Shown: in pieces, positions 12,897-20,064 of the stretch
How positions within the stretch are numbered: the first letter of the stretch is position 1
Layout of the letters: every line of letters starts with the position of its first letter
Assembly (NCBI GenBank): GCA_937930605.1
Contig: CALHBZ010000011.1
Span: 1-20,064, forward strand
Direction of reading: 5' to 3'
DNA: 20,064 nt
Source: Streptococcus oralis
Lineage (GTDB): Bacteria > Bacillota > Bacilli > Lactobacillales > Streptococcaceae
The notes under the pieces: model-generated
Databases searched by the model: none
Seen by the model: the letters and a program-made list of their open reading frames with translations, nothing else
What the model was told of the DNA's origin: nothing
Translations under genes and position numbers: made by a program

Positions 12897-13589
12897 ATGT
12901 CCTACAAATTTTTACTCTTCGACCTAGACCACACCTTGCTTGATTTTGATACTGCTGAGGATGTGGCTCTGACACAACTTCTAAAAGAAGAAGGAGTTGC
13001 GGATATCCAAGCCTACAAAGACTATTACGTTCCCATGAACAAGGCTCTCTGGAAGGACTTGGAGCAAAAGAAAATCAGTAAACAAGAGCTGGTTAATACG
13101 CGCTTTTCGCGTTTGTTTGCTCATTTTGGACTGGAGAAAGACGGTACTTTACTTGCTCAACGCTACCAGTTTCACCTAGCCCAGCAGGGACAAACTCTTT
13201 CGGACGCTCATGAACTTTTGGACAGCCTTATCGAGCGTGATTATGAGCTGTACGCTGCGACAAATGGCATTACTGCCATTCAAACAGGTCGTTTGGCTCA
13301 ATCTGGTCTGGCTCCCTATTTCAACCAAGTCTTTATCTCTGAACAGTTGCAAACGCAAAAACCTGATGCACTTTTTTACGAAAGAATTGGTCAACAGATT
13401 GCGGATTTTAGCAAAGAAAAGGCGCTGATGATTGGAGATTCCTTAACGGCTGATATTCAGGGCGGGAATAACGCTGGAATCAACACTATCTGGTACAATC
13501 CCCATCATCTGGAAAATAAGACGCAAGCCCAGCCGACTTATGAAGTTGAGTCTTATCAAGCTCTTCTAGATCTCCTAGATAAACTGTAA
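12897..13589 (+). CDS. YjjG-family HAD noncanonical pyrimidine nucleotidase
   Basis: A 231-aa HAD-superfamily phosphatase. Start at ATG 12897 after AGAAAGGAA; the longer reading from 12864 would begin inside the promoter. Motif I is FDLDHTLLD (nucleophile D9, acid D11), motif II is AATNG (T122, N123), motif III has K155 in QKPDALFY, and motif IV is MIGDSLTADIQ (D181, D186). The helical cap is at about residues 16-100. Size and cap type match the YjjG family, which dephosphorylates noncanonical pyrimidine nucleotides and so cleans the dNTP pool. This fits the neighbours ung and mutX. The phosphatase fold is certain; the substrate is inferred from the subfamily. Confidence 0.85.
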   Translation: MSYKFLLFDLDHTLLDFDTAEDVALTQLLKEEGVADIQAYKDYYVPMNKALWKDLEQKKISKQELVNTRFSRLFAHFGLEKDGTLLAQRYQFHLAQQGQTLSDAHELLDSLIERDYELYAATNGITAIQTGRLAQSGLAPYFNQVFISEQLQTQKPDALFYERIGQQIADFSKEKALMIGDSLTADIQGGNNAGINTIWYNPHHLENKTQAQPTYEVESYQALLDLLDKL

Positions 13590-13614
13590 AAAGTGGTTTC
13601 AATAGCCACTTTTT
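13588..13614 (+). terminator. Terminator after the YjjG-like gene
   Basis: AAAAAGTGG (13588-13596) pairs perfectly with CCACTTTTT (13606-13614) across a 9-nt loop. The stem overlaps the stop codon of the gene and would work in both directions. Confidence 0.75.
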
Positions 13615-13622
13615 GCTATAAT
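13614..13622 (+). promoter_or_regulatory. Extended -10 promoter of the ung operon
   Basis: TGC TATAAT (TATAAT at 13617-13622) begins on the last T of the preceding terminator stem. The ATG of ung is at 13653. Terminator and promoter are packed end to end. Confidence 0.65.
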
Positions 13623-13652
13623 AGAGGCAGTAAAAATGAAGGAGTTGGCTTT

Positions 13653-14306
13653 ATGCAACACTCATCTTGGCATGCTTTGATTAAGGAGCGATTACCTGAG
13701 GGGTATTTCGGGAAAATCAACCACTTTATGGAGCAAGTCTATGCTCAGGGAACTGTATACCCGCCTAAGGAAAAAGTTTTTCAGGCTCTATTGACAACAC
13801 CGCTTGAAGAGGTTAAGGTGGTGATTCTGGGACAGGATCCCTATCACGGACCTGGTCAGGCTCAGGGTTTGAGTTTTTCTGTTCCTGACTCTATCCCAGC
13901 TCCGCCGTCCTTGCAAAATATCTTGAAAGAATTAGCAGATGATATTGGTAGTAAAGAATCTCATGATTTGACATCTTGGGCTGAGCAAGGAGTCTTACTT
14001 CTCAATGCCTGTTTGACCGTTCCTGCCGGCCAGGCCAATGGTCATGCTGGGCTGATATGGGAGCCTTTTACAGATGCTGTGATTCAGGTTGTCAATCATC
14101 CAGACAGACCAGTAGTTTTTGTACTCTGGGGTGCTTATGCACGCAAGAAGAAGGTCTTGGTTACTAATCCTCACCACTTGATTATCGAATCAGCCCATCC
14201 CAGTCCTTTATCGGTTTACAGAGGATTTTGGGGTTCCAAGCCTTTTTCCAAGGCCAATGCTTTCTTAACAGAGACCGAACAAGAGCCAATCGATTGGCTT
14301 AGATAA
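13653..14306 (+). CDS. ung: Uracil-DNA glycosylase (family 1)
   Basis: 217 aa, the normal streptococcal length, from ATG 13653 with AAGGAG upstream; the longer open frame from 13593 runs through the terminator and promoter and is discounted. It removes uracil from DNA, whether from cytosine deamination or dUMP incorporation, as the first step of base excision repair. Motif GQDPYHGP (residues 60-67) carries the water-activating D62. [10 protein letters not shown] (114-123) has the uracil-binding Asn, and [11 protein letters not shown] (182-192) is the Leu-intercalation loop with H182. The gene is followed after 9 bp by mutX, so ung, mutX and pyrC are probably cotranscribed. Confidence 0.97.
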   Translation: MQHSSWHALIKERLPEGYFGKINHFMEQVYAQGTVYPPKEKVFQALLTTPLEEVKVVILGQDPYHGPGQAQGLSFSVPDSIPAPPSLQNILKELADDIGSKESHDLTSWAEQGVLLLNACLTVPAGQANGHAGLIWEPFTDAVIQVVNHPDRPVVFVLWGAYARKKKVLVTNPHHLIIESAHPSPLSVYRGFWGSKPFSKANAFLTETEQEPIDWLR

Positions 14307-14315
14307 GGAGAGAAT

Positions 14316-14780
14316 ATGCCTCAGTTAGCGACGATTTGCTACATTGATAACGGGAAAGAACTGCTCATGCTCCATCGCAATAAGAAGCCCAATGATGTCC
14401 ATGAAGGCAAATGGATTGGCGTGGGTGGGAAGCTAGAGCGAGGGGAGACTCCTCAAGAATGCGCTGCACGTGAAATCCTTGAAGAAACAGGGCTCAGAGC
14501 CAAGCCAGTTCTAAAAGGCGTTATCACTTTTCCAGAATTCACACCAGATTTAGACTGGTACACCTATGTTTTTAAGGTGACAGAGTTTGAGGGTGACTTG
14601 ATTGACTGCAATGAGGGGACGCTGGAATGGGTTCCCTATGATGAAGTCTTGAGCAAGCCAACTTGGGAGGGTGATCACACCTTTGTTGAGTGGCTTTTAG
14701 AGGACAAACCCTTCTTTTCAGCTAAGTTTGTGTATGATGGCGATAAGTTGTTGGATACCCAAGTTGATTTCTATGAATAA
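14316..14780 (+). CDS. mutX: MutT/Nudix hydrolase, 8-oxo-dGTP diphosphatase type
   Basis: A 154-aa Nudix enzyme. The full Nudix box is present: G38-x5-E44-x7-R52-E53-I-x-E56-E57-x-G59-L60 (GGKLERGETPQECAAREILE...). The flanks fit the streptococcal MutX type: MPQLATICYIDNGKELLMLHR, and W-x-EGDHTFVEWLLEDKPFFSAKF near the C-terminus. MutX is expected to hydrolyse 8-oxo-dGTP to its monophosphate and so prevent A:T to C:G transversions, complementing ung next door. Ribosome-binding site AAGGAG (14306-14311); 9 bp after ung and 12 bp before pyrC, hence an operon. Confidence 0.92.
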   Translation: MPQLATICYIDNGKELLMLHRNKKPNDVHEGKWIGVGGKLERGETPQECAAREILEETGLRAKPVLKGVITFPEFTPDLDWYTYVFKVTEFEGDLIDCNEGTLEWVPYDEVLSKPTWEGDHTFVEWLLEDKPFFSAKFVYDGDKLLDTQVDFYE

Positions 14781-14792
14781 AGGAGTAGAGCT

Positions 14793-16061
14793 ATGTTACT
14801 AATCAAAAATGGCCGTTTAATGGATCCCAAGTCTGGTTTGGATCAAGTGTGTGATGTTTTGGTTGAAGATGGAAAGATTGTCAAAATTGCCCCTGACATC
14901 AAGGAAGAAGGAGCAGAACTGATTGACGCTACTGGTCTTGTAGTTGCGCCTGGATTGGTTGATATCCATGTTCATTTCCGTGAACCTGGTCAAACTCATA
15001 AAGAAGATATTCATACTGGTGCTCTAGCAGCCGCTGCAGGTGGTTTTACAACAGTTGTCATGATGGCTAATACCAATCCAACCATCTCGGACGTAGAGAC
15101 CTTGCAAGAAGTTCTCCAGTCAGCTTCCAAGGAAAAAATTAATGTTAAAACGGTTGCCACCATTACCAAGCACTTTAATGGCCAAGACCTAACAGATTTT
15201 AAAGCTCTTTTAGATGCAGGTGCAGTTGGATTTTCTGATGATGGTATTCCGCTTGAAAGTAGTAAAGTTGTCAAGGAAGCTATGGAGGAAGCCAAAAAGC
15301 TTCATACCTTTATTAGCCTTCACGAGGAAGACCCTGGTTTGAACGGTATTCTTGGTTTCAACGAAAACATTGCTAAAGACCACTTCAAGATCTGTGGTGC
15401 GACAGGGGTAGCAGAATATGCTATGATTGCGCGTGATGTTATGATTGCCTATGCAACCAAGGCTCATGTTCATATCCAGCATTTGTCTAAGGAGGAAAGT
15501 GTCAAGGTAGTGGAGTTCGCTCAAGGTTTGGGTGCGCAAGTCACAGCAGAAGTAGCTCCACAGCATTTTTCTAAGACAGAAGCGCTCCTTTTAACTCAAG
15601 GTAGTAATGCTAAAATGAATCCTCCGCTTCGTTTGGAGTCAGATCGTCGTGCCGTGATTGAAGGTCTTAAGTCGGGAGTCATTTCTGTAATTGCGACAGA
15701 CCACGCGCCTCATCATGCAGACGAGAAGAATGTAGAGGACATCACTAAAGCACCATCTGGTATGACTGGCTTAGAAACCTCTCTATCTCTTGGTTTGACT
15801 TATTTGGTGGAAGCTGGTGAACTAAGCTTGATGGAATTGCTTGAAAAAATGACTGTTAATCCAGCTAAATTATATAACTTTGAAGCAGGTTACTTGGCTG
15901 AGAATGGTCCAGCCGATATCACCATCTTTGATGACAAGGCTGTTCGTACTGTTGGTCCAGACTTTGCTTCGAAATCAGCCAATTCACCATTTATCGGTGA
16001 AACCTTAAAAGGGCAGGTCAAATATACCATCTGCAAGGGACAAATCGTCTATCAAAACTAG
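14793..16061 (+). CDS. pyrC: Dihydroorotase (class I)
   Basis: 422 aa. It forms dihydroorotate from carbamoyl aspartate in de novo UMP synthesis, with a zinc centre. The metal-binding pattern is complete: [13 protein letters not shown] (H59, H61, substrate-binding R63), D150 in [10 protein letters not shown]177 in SLHEED, H230 in HIQHLS, and the catalytic D303 in IATDHAPHH. The class I form is 420-430 aa long, as here. AAAGGAG lies just before the ATG. It is the third gene in the ung-mutX-pyrC block. No PyrR-binding attenuator is recognisable upstream, so it is separate from the regulated main pyr operon. Confidence 0.96.
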   Translation: MLLIKNGRLMDPKSGLDQVCDVLVEDGKIVKIAPDIKEEGAELIDATGLVVAPGLVDIHVHFREPGQTHKEDIHTGALAAAAGGFTTVVMMANTNPTISDVETLQEVLQSASKEKINVKTVATITKHFNGQDLTDFKALLDAGAVGFSDDGIPLESSKVVKEAMEEAKKLHTFISLHEEDPGLNGILGFNENIAKDHFKICGATGVAEYAMIARDVMIAYATKAHVHIQHLSKEESVKVVEFAQGLGAQVTAEVAPQHFSKTEALLLTQGSNAKMNPPLRLESDRRAVIEGLKSGVISVIATDHAPHHADEKNVEDITKAPSGMTGLETSLSLGLTYLVEAGELSLMELLEKMTVNPAKLYNFEAGYLAENGPADITIFDDKAVRTVGPDFASKSANSPFIGETLKGQVKYTICKGQIVYQN

Positions 16062-16102
16062 ATGGAACTCTGCTCTTAAACTGACAAGAATAGAGAGCTT
16101 TT

Positions 16103-17443
16103 ATGTATCCAACCCATCAATTTAAAGATAAGTTTGTCTTATTTCTTAAGATATTTTTCCCCATCCTGATTTATCAATTTGCCAATTATTCTGCCTCCTT
16201 TGTCGATACAACCATGACGGGGCAGTACAATACCATGGACTTGGCTGGTGTTTCAACTGCAACGAGTCTATGGAATCCTTTCTTCACCTTTTTGACAGGG
16301 ATTGTTTCGGCTATGGTTCCCATCATAGGTCATCATCTAGGACGAGGTAAAAAAGAAGAAGTAGCATCTGACTTTTACCAATTTATCTATTTGGCTTTTG
16401 GACTGTCTTTGGTTTTGCTTGGGATGGTACTATTTTTAGCGCCCCCAGTTTTAAACCATATTGGACTAGAAGAACAAGTGGCAGCAGTTGCAGTTCGTTA
16501 TCTTTGGTATTTGTCTATTGGCATTATTCCCTTGTTGCTTTTCAGTGTTATCCGAGCGCTACTTGATTCTCTAGGCTTGACTAAGCTATCTATGTACCTC
16601 ATGCTTTTGTTACTTCCGCTCAATAGTGGTTTCAACTATCTTTTGATTTATGGAGCTTTCGGTTTTCCTGAGCTTGGTGGTGCAGGAGCAGGGCTAGGAA
16701 CTTCGTTAGCTTATTGGGTTTTGTTGGGAATTTCCCTTCTTGTTTTGTTCAAACAGGAAAGACTAAAAGCGTTACATCTTGAAAAACCTATTCCACTCAA
16801 TATAGATAAAATCAAGGAAGGTGTTCAGTTAGGTCTACCAATCGGGGGAACCGTATTTGCTGAAGTGGCTATTTTCTCCGTGGTGGGGTTAATCATGGCT
16901 AAGTTTTCATCGCTCATTATCGCAAGCCACCAGTCAGCTATGAATTTTTCGAGTCTCATGTATGCTTTTCCTATGAGTATTTCCTCTGCTATGGCCATTG
17001 TTGTGTCTTACGAGGTGGGGGCTAAACGTTTTGAGGATGCAAAAATCTATGCTCGTTTGGGGAGAGTAACAGCCCTCGTTTTTGCAGGTCTTACCCTATC
17101 TTTTCTCTACATTTTTAGAGATCGTGTAGCTAGTCTATACGGAAATGACGCTCAGTTCATTGAGAAAACTGCTGTTTTTCTAACCTATAGTCTCTTTTTC
17201 CAGTTAGCTGATACCTTTGCAGCTCCACTCCAGGGGATTCTAAGAGGCTATAAGGATACTATCGTTCCTTTCTATCTTGGCTTAATCGGGTATTGGGGAG
17301 TAGCTATACCTTTAGGATATCTACTAGATCAAGTAACTGACTTAGGGGCATTTGCTTACTGGATTGGATTGATTGCTAGCTTGGTTGTTTCTGGTTGTTT
17401 GTATCAATGGCGTTTGCAAACAATTATGAAAAAAATCAACTAA
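16103..17443 (+). CDS. MATE-family multidrug efflux transporter (DinF-like)
   Basis: 446 aa, an integral membrane protein with about 12 hydrophobic segments spread over the full length, as expected for MATE cation/drug antiporters. It opens with LKIFFPILIYQFANYSASFVD, then TTMTGQYNTMDLAGVSTATS, the typical N-terminal MATE motif (membrane protein facing D..m.G......laa.s). The second half repeats the layout starting at PIGGTVFAEVAIFSV (about residue 250). It ends in a basic tail QTIMKKIN. Start ATG 16103 has AGAGAG upstream and lies 41 bp after pyrC. It could be in the same transcript. The substrate is unknown; related streptococcal proteins export drugs or organic cations. A strong terminator follows. 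Confidence 0.9.
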   Translation: MYPTHQFKDKFVLFLKIFFPILIYQFANYSASFVDTTMTGQYNTMDLAGVSTATSLWNPFFTFLTGIVSAMVPIIGHHLGRGKKEEVASDFYQFIYLAFGLSLVLLGMVLFLAPPVLNHIGLEEQVAAVAVRYLWYLSIGIIPLLLFSVIRALLDSLGLTKLSMYLMLLLLPLNSGFNYLLIYGAFGFPELGGAGAGLGTSLAYWVLLGISLLVLFKQERLKALHLEKPIPLNIDKIKEGVQLGLPIGGTVFAEVAIFSVVGLIMAKFSSLIIASHQSAMNFSSLMYAFPMSISSAMAIVVSYEVGAKRFEDAKIYARLGRVTALVFAGLTLSFLYIFRDRVASLYGNDAQFIEKTAVFLTYSLFFQLADTFAAPLQGILRGYKDTIVPFYLGLIGYWGVAIPLGYLLDQVTDLGAFAYWIGLIASLVVSGCLYQWRLQTIMKKIN

Positions 17444-17497
17444 TTTTTGGAAAATTAATTGAAAAAAATACTTTGTGAAAAAATATTCTAATTAAAA

Positions 17498-17529
17498 GAA
17501 ATCCCTGTTTCCTCGGGGATTTCTTTTTT
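17498..17529 (+). terminator. Intrinsic terminator after the MATE gene
   Basis: GAAATCCC (17498-17505) pairs perfectly with GGGATTTC (17516-17523) and is followed by TTTTTT (17524-17529). This ends the ung-mutX-pyrC-MATE transcription unit. Confidence 0.85.
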
Positions 17530-17560
17530 CTATTTTGTGAATTTTTATAGGCCATAAACT

Positions 17561-17589
17561 TTGACAGTATTTTTAAAAAGAGGTAAAAT
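17561..17589 (+). promoter_or_regulatory. Sigma-70-type promoter of the dehydrogenase operon
   Basis: TTGACA (17561-17566), an exact 17-bp spacer, then TAAAAT (17584-17589). A near-consensus housekeeping promoter, the best in the window, about 35 bp before the first gene. Confidence 0.85.
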
Positions 17590-17623
17590 GGTAAGGAAAG
17601 AACAATGTTAGAAAGGCAAGATT

Positions 17624-18592
17624 ATGTCAATTTTAGATAAAAATCTTTTGCTAGAGATGTTCCGTAAGATGGAAGAAATCCGTCGCATGGACTTAAAAAT
17701 TGCTCAGTTAGTGAAAAAGGGAAAAGTTCCCGGCATGACTCACTTTTCTGTTGGTGAGGAAGCTGCTAACGTCGGAGCTATGCTGACTCTCAATCCAGAT
17801 GATTTGATCACCTCCAACCACCGTGGTCATGGACAGGCTATTGCCAAAGGAATTGACCTTAACGGAATGATGGCTGAAATCCTTGGTAAGTACACTGGTA
17901 CTTGTAAAGGAAAAGGTGGTTCCATGCATATTGCTGACCTTGATGCTGGTAACCTCGGTGCCAATGGTATCGTAGGTGGGGGTATGGGAATCGCTGTTGG
18001 TGCAGCCCTCAGTCAACAAATGCAAAACACTGGTAAAATCGTAGTCTGCTTCTTTGGAGATGGTGCGACCAACGAAGGTGTTTTCCACGAAGCAGTGAAC
18101 ATGGCTTCTATTTGGAAACTTCCTGTTATTTTCTACTGCATTAACAACGGTTATGGTATCTCTGCGGATATCAAGAAAATGACCAATGTAGAGCATATCC
18201 ATCAACGTAGCGCTGCATACGGAATTCCTGGAATGTTTATCGAAGATGGAAACAATGTCATCGATGTCTATGAAGGATTTAAAAAGGCTGTTGACCATGT
18301 TCGTGTTGGCAATGGCCCCGTCTTGATTGAAAGTGTAACTTATCGCTGGCTTGGTCACTCATCATCTGACCCTGGTAAATATCGTACCCGTGAAGAAGTG
18401 GAATTGTGGAAACAAAAAGACCCAATTGAAAACCTCCGCAAGTACCTTATTGAAAATAACATTGCAAGCGCTGAAGAATTGGAAGAAATCCAAGCACAAG
18501 TTAAGGAAGCAGTAGAAGCTTCTGTTAAGTTTGCAGAAGAAAGTCCATTCCCGCCACTTGAATCAGCATTTGAAGATATTTACGCAGACTAA
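17624..18592 (+). CDS. acoA: Pyruvate/acetoin dehydrogenase E1 component, alpha subunit
   Basis: A 322-aa TPP-dependent alpha subunit. The thiamine-diphosphate motif is complete: GDGATNEGVFHEAVNMASIW ending in NN (residues 145-175). HRGHG (66-70) is the catalytic-loop histidine, and GHSSSDPGKYR is the conserved loop that contacts the E1 active site. It decarboxylates pyruvate (or acetoin) together with the beta subunit and passes the acetyl group to the lipoyl domain. Streptococcal annotations use both acoA and pdhA; the sequence cannot decide the in vivo substrate, but a pyruvate role is usual in this group. The gene starts 35 bp after a consensus promoter and leads the operon. The 216-aa frame on the opposite strand is a shadow. 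Confidence 0.93.
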   Translation: MSILDKNLLLEMFRKMEEIRRMDLKIAQLVKKGKVPGMTHFSVGEEAANVGAMLTLNPDDLITSNHRGHGQAIAKGIDLNGMMAEILGKYTGTCKGKGGSMHIADLDAGNLGANGIVGGGMGIAVGAALSQQMQNTGKIVVCFFGDGATNEGVFHEAVNMASIWKLPVIFYCINNGYGISADIKKMTNVEHIHQRSAAYGIPGMFIEDGNNVIDVYEGFKKAVDHVRVGNGPVLIESVTYRWLGHSSSDPGKYRTREEVELWKQKDPIENLRKYLIENNIASAEELEEIQAQVKEAVEASVKFAEESPFPPLESAFEDIYAD

Positions 18593-18608
18593 GGAGAAAG
18601 AGATAAAA

Positions 18609-19601
18609 ATGGAAACAAAAACAATGTCCTTCCGTGACACTATTATCCTTGCTATGTCTGAGGAAATGCGTCGCGATGAAAATGTGTTCTTGATGGGAGA
18701 AGACGTCGGTGTCTTCGGGGGAGACTTCGGAACTTCTGTTGGAATGCTTGAAGAATTTGGTCCAGAACGTGTCCGTGACTGTCCGATTTCTGAAGCTGCT
18801 ATCTCTGGAGCAGCAGCAGGAGCAGCTATGACGGGACTTCGTCCAATCGTTGATATGACCTTTATGGACTTCTCAGTTATTGCCATGGACAATATCGTGA
18901 ACCAAGCTGCTAAAACTCGTTATATGTTTGGTGGTAAAGGTCAGGTTCCAATGACTGTACGCTGTGCAGCCGGTAACGGAGTTGGTTCTGCCGCCCAGCA
19001 CTCACAATCTCTAGAGTCTTGGTTTACTCATATTCCTGGACTTAAGGTTGTAGCTCCAGGAACACCTGCGGATATGAAAGGACTTCTCAAGTCTTCTATC
19101 CGTGATAACAACCCAGTCATCATTCTCGAGTACAAGTCAGAATTTAACCAAAAAGGGGAAGTGCCAGTTGATCCAGACTATACAATCCCACTTGGGGTTG
19201 GGGAAATCAAACGCCAAGGTACAGATGTAACAGTTGTTACTTATGGAAAAATGCTTCGCCGTGTAGTTCAAGCTGCTGATGAATTGGCGGAAGAAGGAAT
19301 TTCGGTTGAAATTGTTGACCCACGTACCCTTGTACCGCTTGATAAAGATATCATCATTAACTCAGTTAAGAAGACTGGTAAGGTTGTTCTGGTCAACGAC
19401 GCCCACAAAACAAGTGGCTATATCGGTGAAATTTCAGCTATCATTTCAGAATCAGAAGCATTTGACTATCTAGATGCACCAATCCGCCGTTGTGCAGGAG
19501 AAGATGTACCAATGCCTTACGCACAAAACCTAGAAAATGCAATGATTCCAACAGTTGAAAGCATCAAAGATGCCATCCGTAAAACTTATAACAAAGAATA
19601 A
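18609..19601 (+). CDS. acoB: Pyruvate/acetoin dehydrogenase E1 component, beta subunit
   Basis: 330 aa from ATG 18609, with AAGGAGA upstream; the longer frame from 18531 overlaps acoA and is discounted. The N-terminal domain has FRDTIILAMSEEMRRDENVF, MGEDVGVFGGDFGTS and RVRDCPISEAAISGAAAGAAM (E62 is the catalytic glutamate that activates TPP). The C-terminal domain binds the E2 subunit (VTVVTYGKMLRRVV, VEIVDPRTLVPLD). The beta subunit completes the alpha2beta2 E1 enzyme. The gap to acoA is 16 bp. A 318-bp spacer, mostly two tandem hairpins, precedes the E2 gene, which is unusual inside an operon of this kind. Confidence 0.94.
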   Translation: METKTMSFRDTIILAMSEEMRRDENVFLMGEDVGVFGGDFGTSVGMLEEFGPERVRDCPISEAAISGAAAGAAMTGLRPIVDMTFMDFSVIAMDNIVNQAAKTRYMFGGKGQVPMTVRCAAGNGVGSAAQHSQSLESWFTHIPGLKVVAPGTPADMKGLLKSSIRDNNPVIILEYKSEFNQKGEVPVDPDYTIPLGVGEIKRQGTDVTVVTYGKMLRRVVQAADELAEEGISVEIVDPRTLVPLDKDIIINSVKKTGKVVLVNDAHKTSGYIGEISAIISESEAFDYLDAPIRRCAGEDVPMPYAQNLENAMIPTVESIKDAIRKTYNKE

Positions 19602-19692
19602 GGTTGCATAAGATAAATTATGTAAATTATTAATTTTAGGGACTTGAGATATTTTACGTGTCCAAGTTACTTGTAGAGTTGTAATTGAATTC

Positions 19693-19780
19693 GGACGGAG
19701 GTCTGCGAAAAAAAGATAGATTTCCTTGTGTTCATCGAACACATCGTCAATCTCCTATTTTTTCATTGCCCTCTTCGTCC
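19693..19780. repeat. Tandem hairpin repeat, copy 1 (between acoB and acoC)
   Basis: An imperfect 88-nt palindrome. The outer arms are GGACGGAGG (19693-19701) and CCTCTTCGTCC (19770-19780). The middle arms are GAAAAAAAGATAGATT and AATCTCCTATTTTTTC. The apical stem is GTGTT-CATCG-AACAC. The core 19705-19769 aligns with the core of copy 2 (19813-19878). The outer arms are different in the two copies, yet paired in both. It lies wholly in the acoB-acoC spacer and would be transcribed as part of the operon mRNA. A SPRITE-like or MITE-like element is the nearest known idea, but the sequence match to those was not testable here. Confidence 0.65.
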
Positions 19781-19802
19781 TTAATATCTTGAATTAGAGC
19801 AC

Positions 19803-19890
19803 GGGCTAAAAGCTCGGAAAAAAGATAAATCTCCTTGACTTCATCGAAGTCTGCGTAGATTTCCTATTTTTCGGTTGCTTTTAAACGCCC
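19803..19890. repeat. Tandem hairpin repeat, copy 2
   Basis: The second 88-nt imperfect palindrome, starting 110 bp after copy 1. The outer arms are GGGCTAAAAGC (19803-19813) and GCTTTTAAACGCCC (19877-19890). The middle arms are GAAAAAAGATAAATCT and AGATTTCCTATTTTTC. The apical stem is GACTT-CATCG-AAGTC with the same CATCG loop as copy 1. Most differences from copy 1 preserve pairing, which argues for selection on the folded form. The E2 ribosome-binding site (GGAGAGG, 19911-19917) lies 20 nt after it. Confidence 0.65.
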
Positions 19891-19919
19891 TTTGCATCAT
19901 AAATAGAATTGGAGAGGTC

Positions 19920-20064
19920 ATGGCTGATGATAAGCTAAGAGCGACTCCTGCGGCTAGAAAGTTAGCGGATGATCTAGGTATCAACCTCTACGACGTTTCT
20001 GGCTCAGGTGCAAACGGTCGTGTCCACAAAGAAGACGTGGAAACTTATAAAGACACAAACGTGG
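19920..20064 (+). CDS. acoC: Dihydrolipoamide acyltransferase (E2), N-terminal fragment, starts without a lipoyl domain
   Basis: The first 48 codons; the gene runs off the right edge. ATG 19920 follows GGAGAGG. It reads [40 protein letters not shown] and ETYKDTNV. This is directly the peripheral-subunit-binding domain (ATPAARKLA, then G.NGRV.KeDV), which docks E1 or E3. Most E2 proteins begin with one or more lipoyl domains of about 80 aa; this one has none before the start, and the upstream 318 bp cannot encode one. In S. pneumoniae the same arrangement is known, with the lipoyl domain carried at the N-terminus of the E3 protein encoded next in the operon. The catalytic domain would lie beyond the window. 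Confidence 0.92.
   Translation, partial: MADDKLRATPAARKLADDLGINLYDVSGSGANGRVHKEDVETYKDTNV

Noticed and set aside
13593..13652. 20-residue N-terminal extension of uracil-DNA glycosylase
   Set aside because: This stretch contains a terminator hairpin and the promoter -10. The ATG at 13653 has AAGGAG and gives the normal family length.
14781..14792. PyrR attenuator or riboswitch before pyrC
   Set aside because: Only 12 bp separate mutX and pyrC, with no room for a leader structure.
17708..18358. 216-aa open frame on the minus strand
   Set aside because: It lies wholly antisense to the E1alpha gene, which has complete TPP motifs and biased codon use. The frame is a shadow produced by that codon bias.
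18531..18608. 26-residue N-terminal extension of E1beta
   Set aside because: It overlaps the E1alpha coding region; ATG 18609 has a strong ribosome-binding site and matches the family start.

Overview
The window reads as a Streptococcus chromosome of the Mitis group (S. pneumoniae / S. mitis / S. oralis and relatives). The evidence is the C-terminus of a streptococcal enolase, the ung-mutX-pyrC-MATE block, an acetoin/pyruvate dehydrogenase operon whose E2 subunit has no N-terminal lipoyl domain, low GC content, and TG-n-TATAAT extended -10 promoters. Every gene I accept is on the + strand. Names come from recalled family motifs, because no search was possible.

Layout. (1) 1-252: 3' end of eno and three stacked terminator-like hairpins. 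(2) 323-3528: four separately transcribed accessory/housekeeping genes: a YkgJ-type cysteine-cluster protein, an AraC regulator with a GyrI-like effector domain, a protein with a papain-like Cys/His/Asp pattern, and a ClbS/DfsB (DUF1706) protein. Terminators and extended -10 promoters lie between them. (3) 3529-3802: non-coding DNA made of about six degenerate 40-42 bp tandem units. (4) 3803-4306: a small four-helix membrane protein. (5) 4366-12794: an AT-rich run of small, tightly packed genes that looks like an orphan immunity array of the polymorphic-toxin type. It holds a tandem pair of membrane-anchored TipC-like proteins, two paralogues of one unnamed family, a DUF6881 protein, two SMI1/KNR4 (SUKH)-like proteins, a barstar-like protein, an Imm11 (DUF1629)-like protein, a frameshifted gene, a DUF2185/Imm33 protein, two paralogues of another unnamed family, and several hypotheticals. 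No intact toxin gene is present. Several gaps carry short open fragments that end exactly on, or just before, the next immunity start; these could be remnants of lost toxin or immunity genes. (6) 12897-17443: ordinary core genes: a YjjG-type HAD nucleotidase, ung, mutX, pyrC, and a MATE transporter ending at a strong terminator. (7) 17561-20064: a canonical TTGACA-17-TAAAAT promoter driving the E1alpha and E1beta genes of a TPP-dependent dehydrogenase and the start of the E2 gene. A 318 bp spacer between E1beta and E2 contains two 88-nt imperfect hairpins in tandem whose stems differ in sequence but stay paired.

How the parts work together. The core genes provide glycolysis (eno), pyrimidine metabolism and nucleotide-pool/DNA hygiene (yjjG-like, ung, mutX, pyrC), and pyruvate or acetoin oxidation (E1/E2). 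The immunity-like array would protect the cell from toxins of sibling or rival streptococci. The most unusual features are that array, the tandem covarying hairpins inside the dehydrogenase operon, and the 42-bp degenerate repeat.
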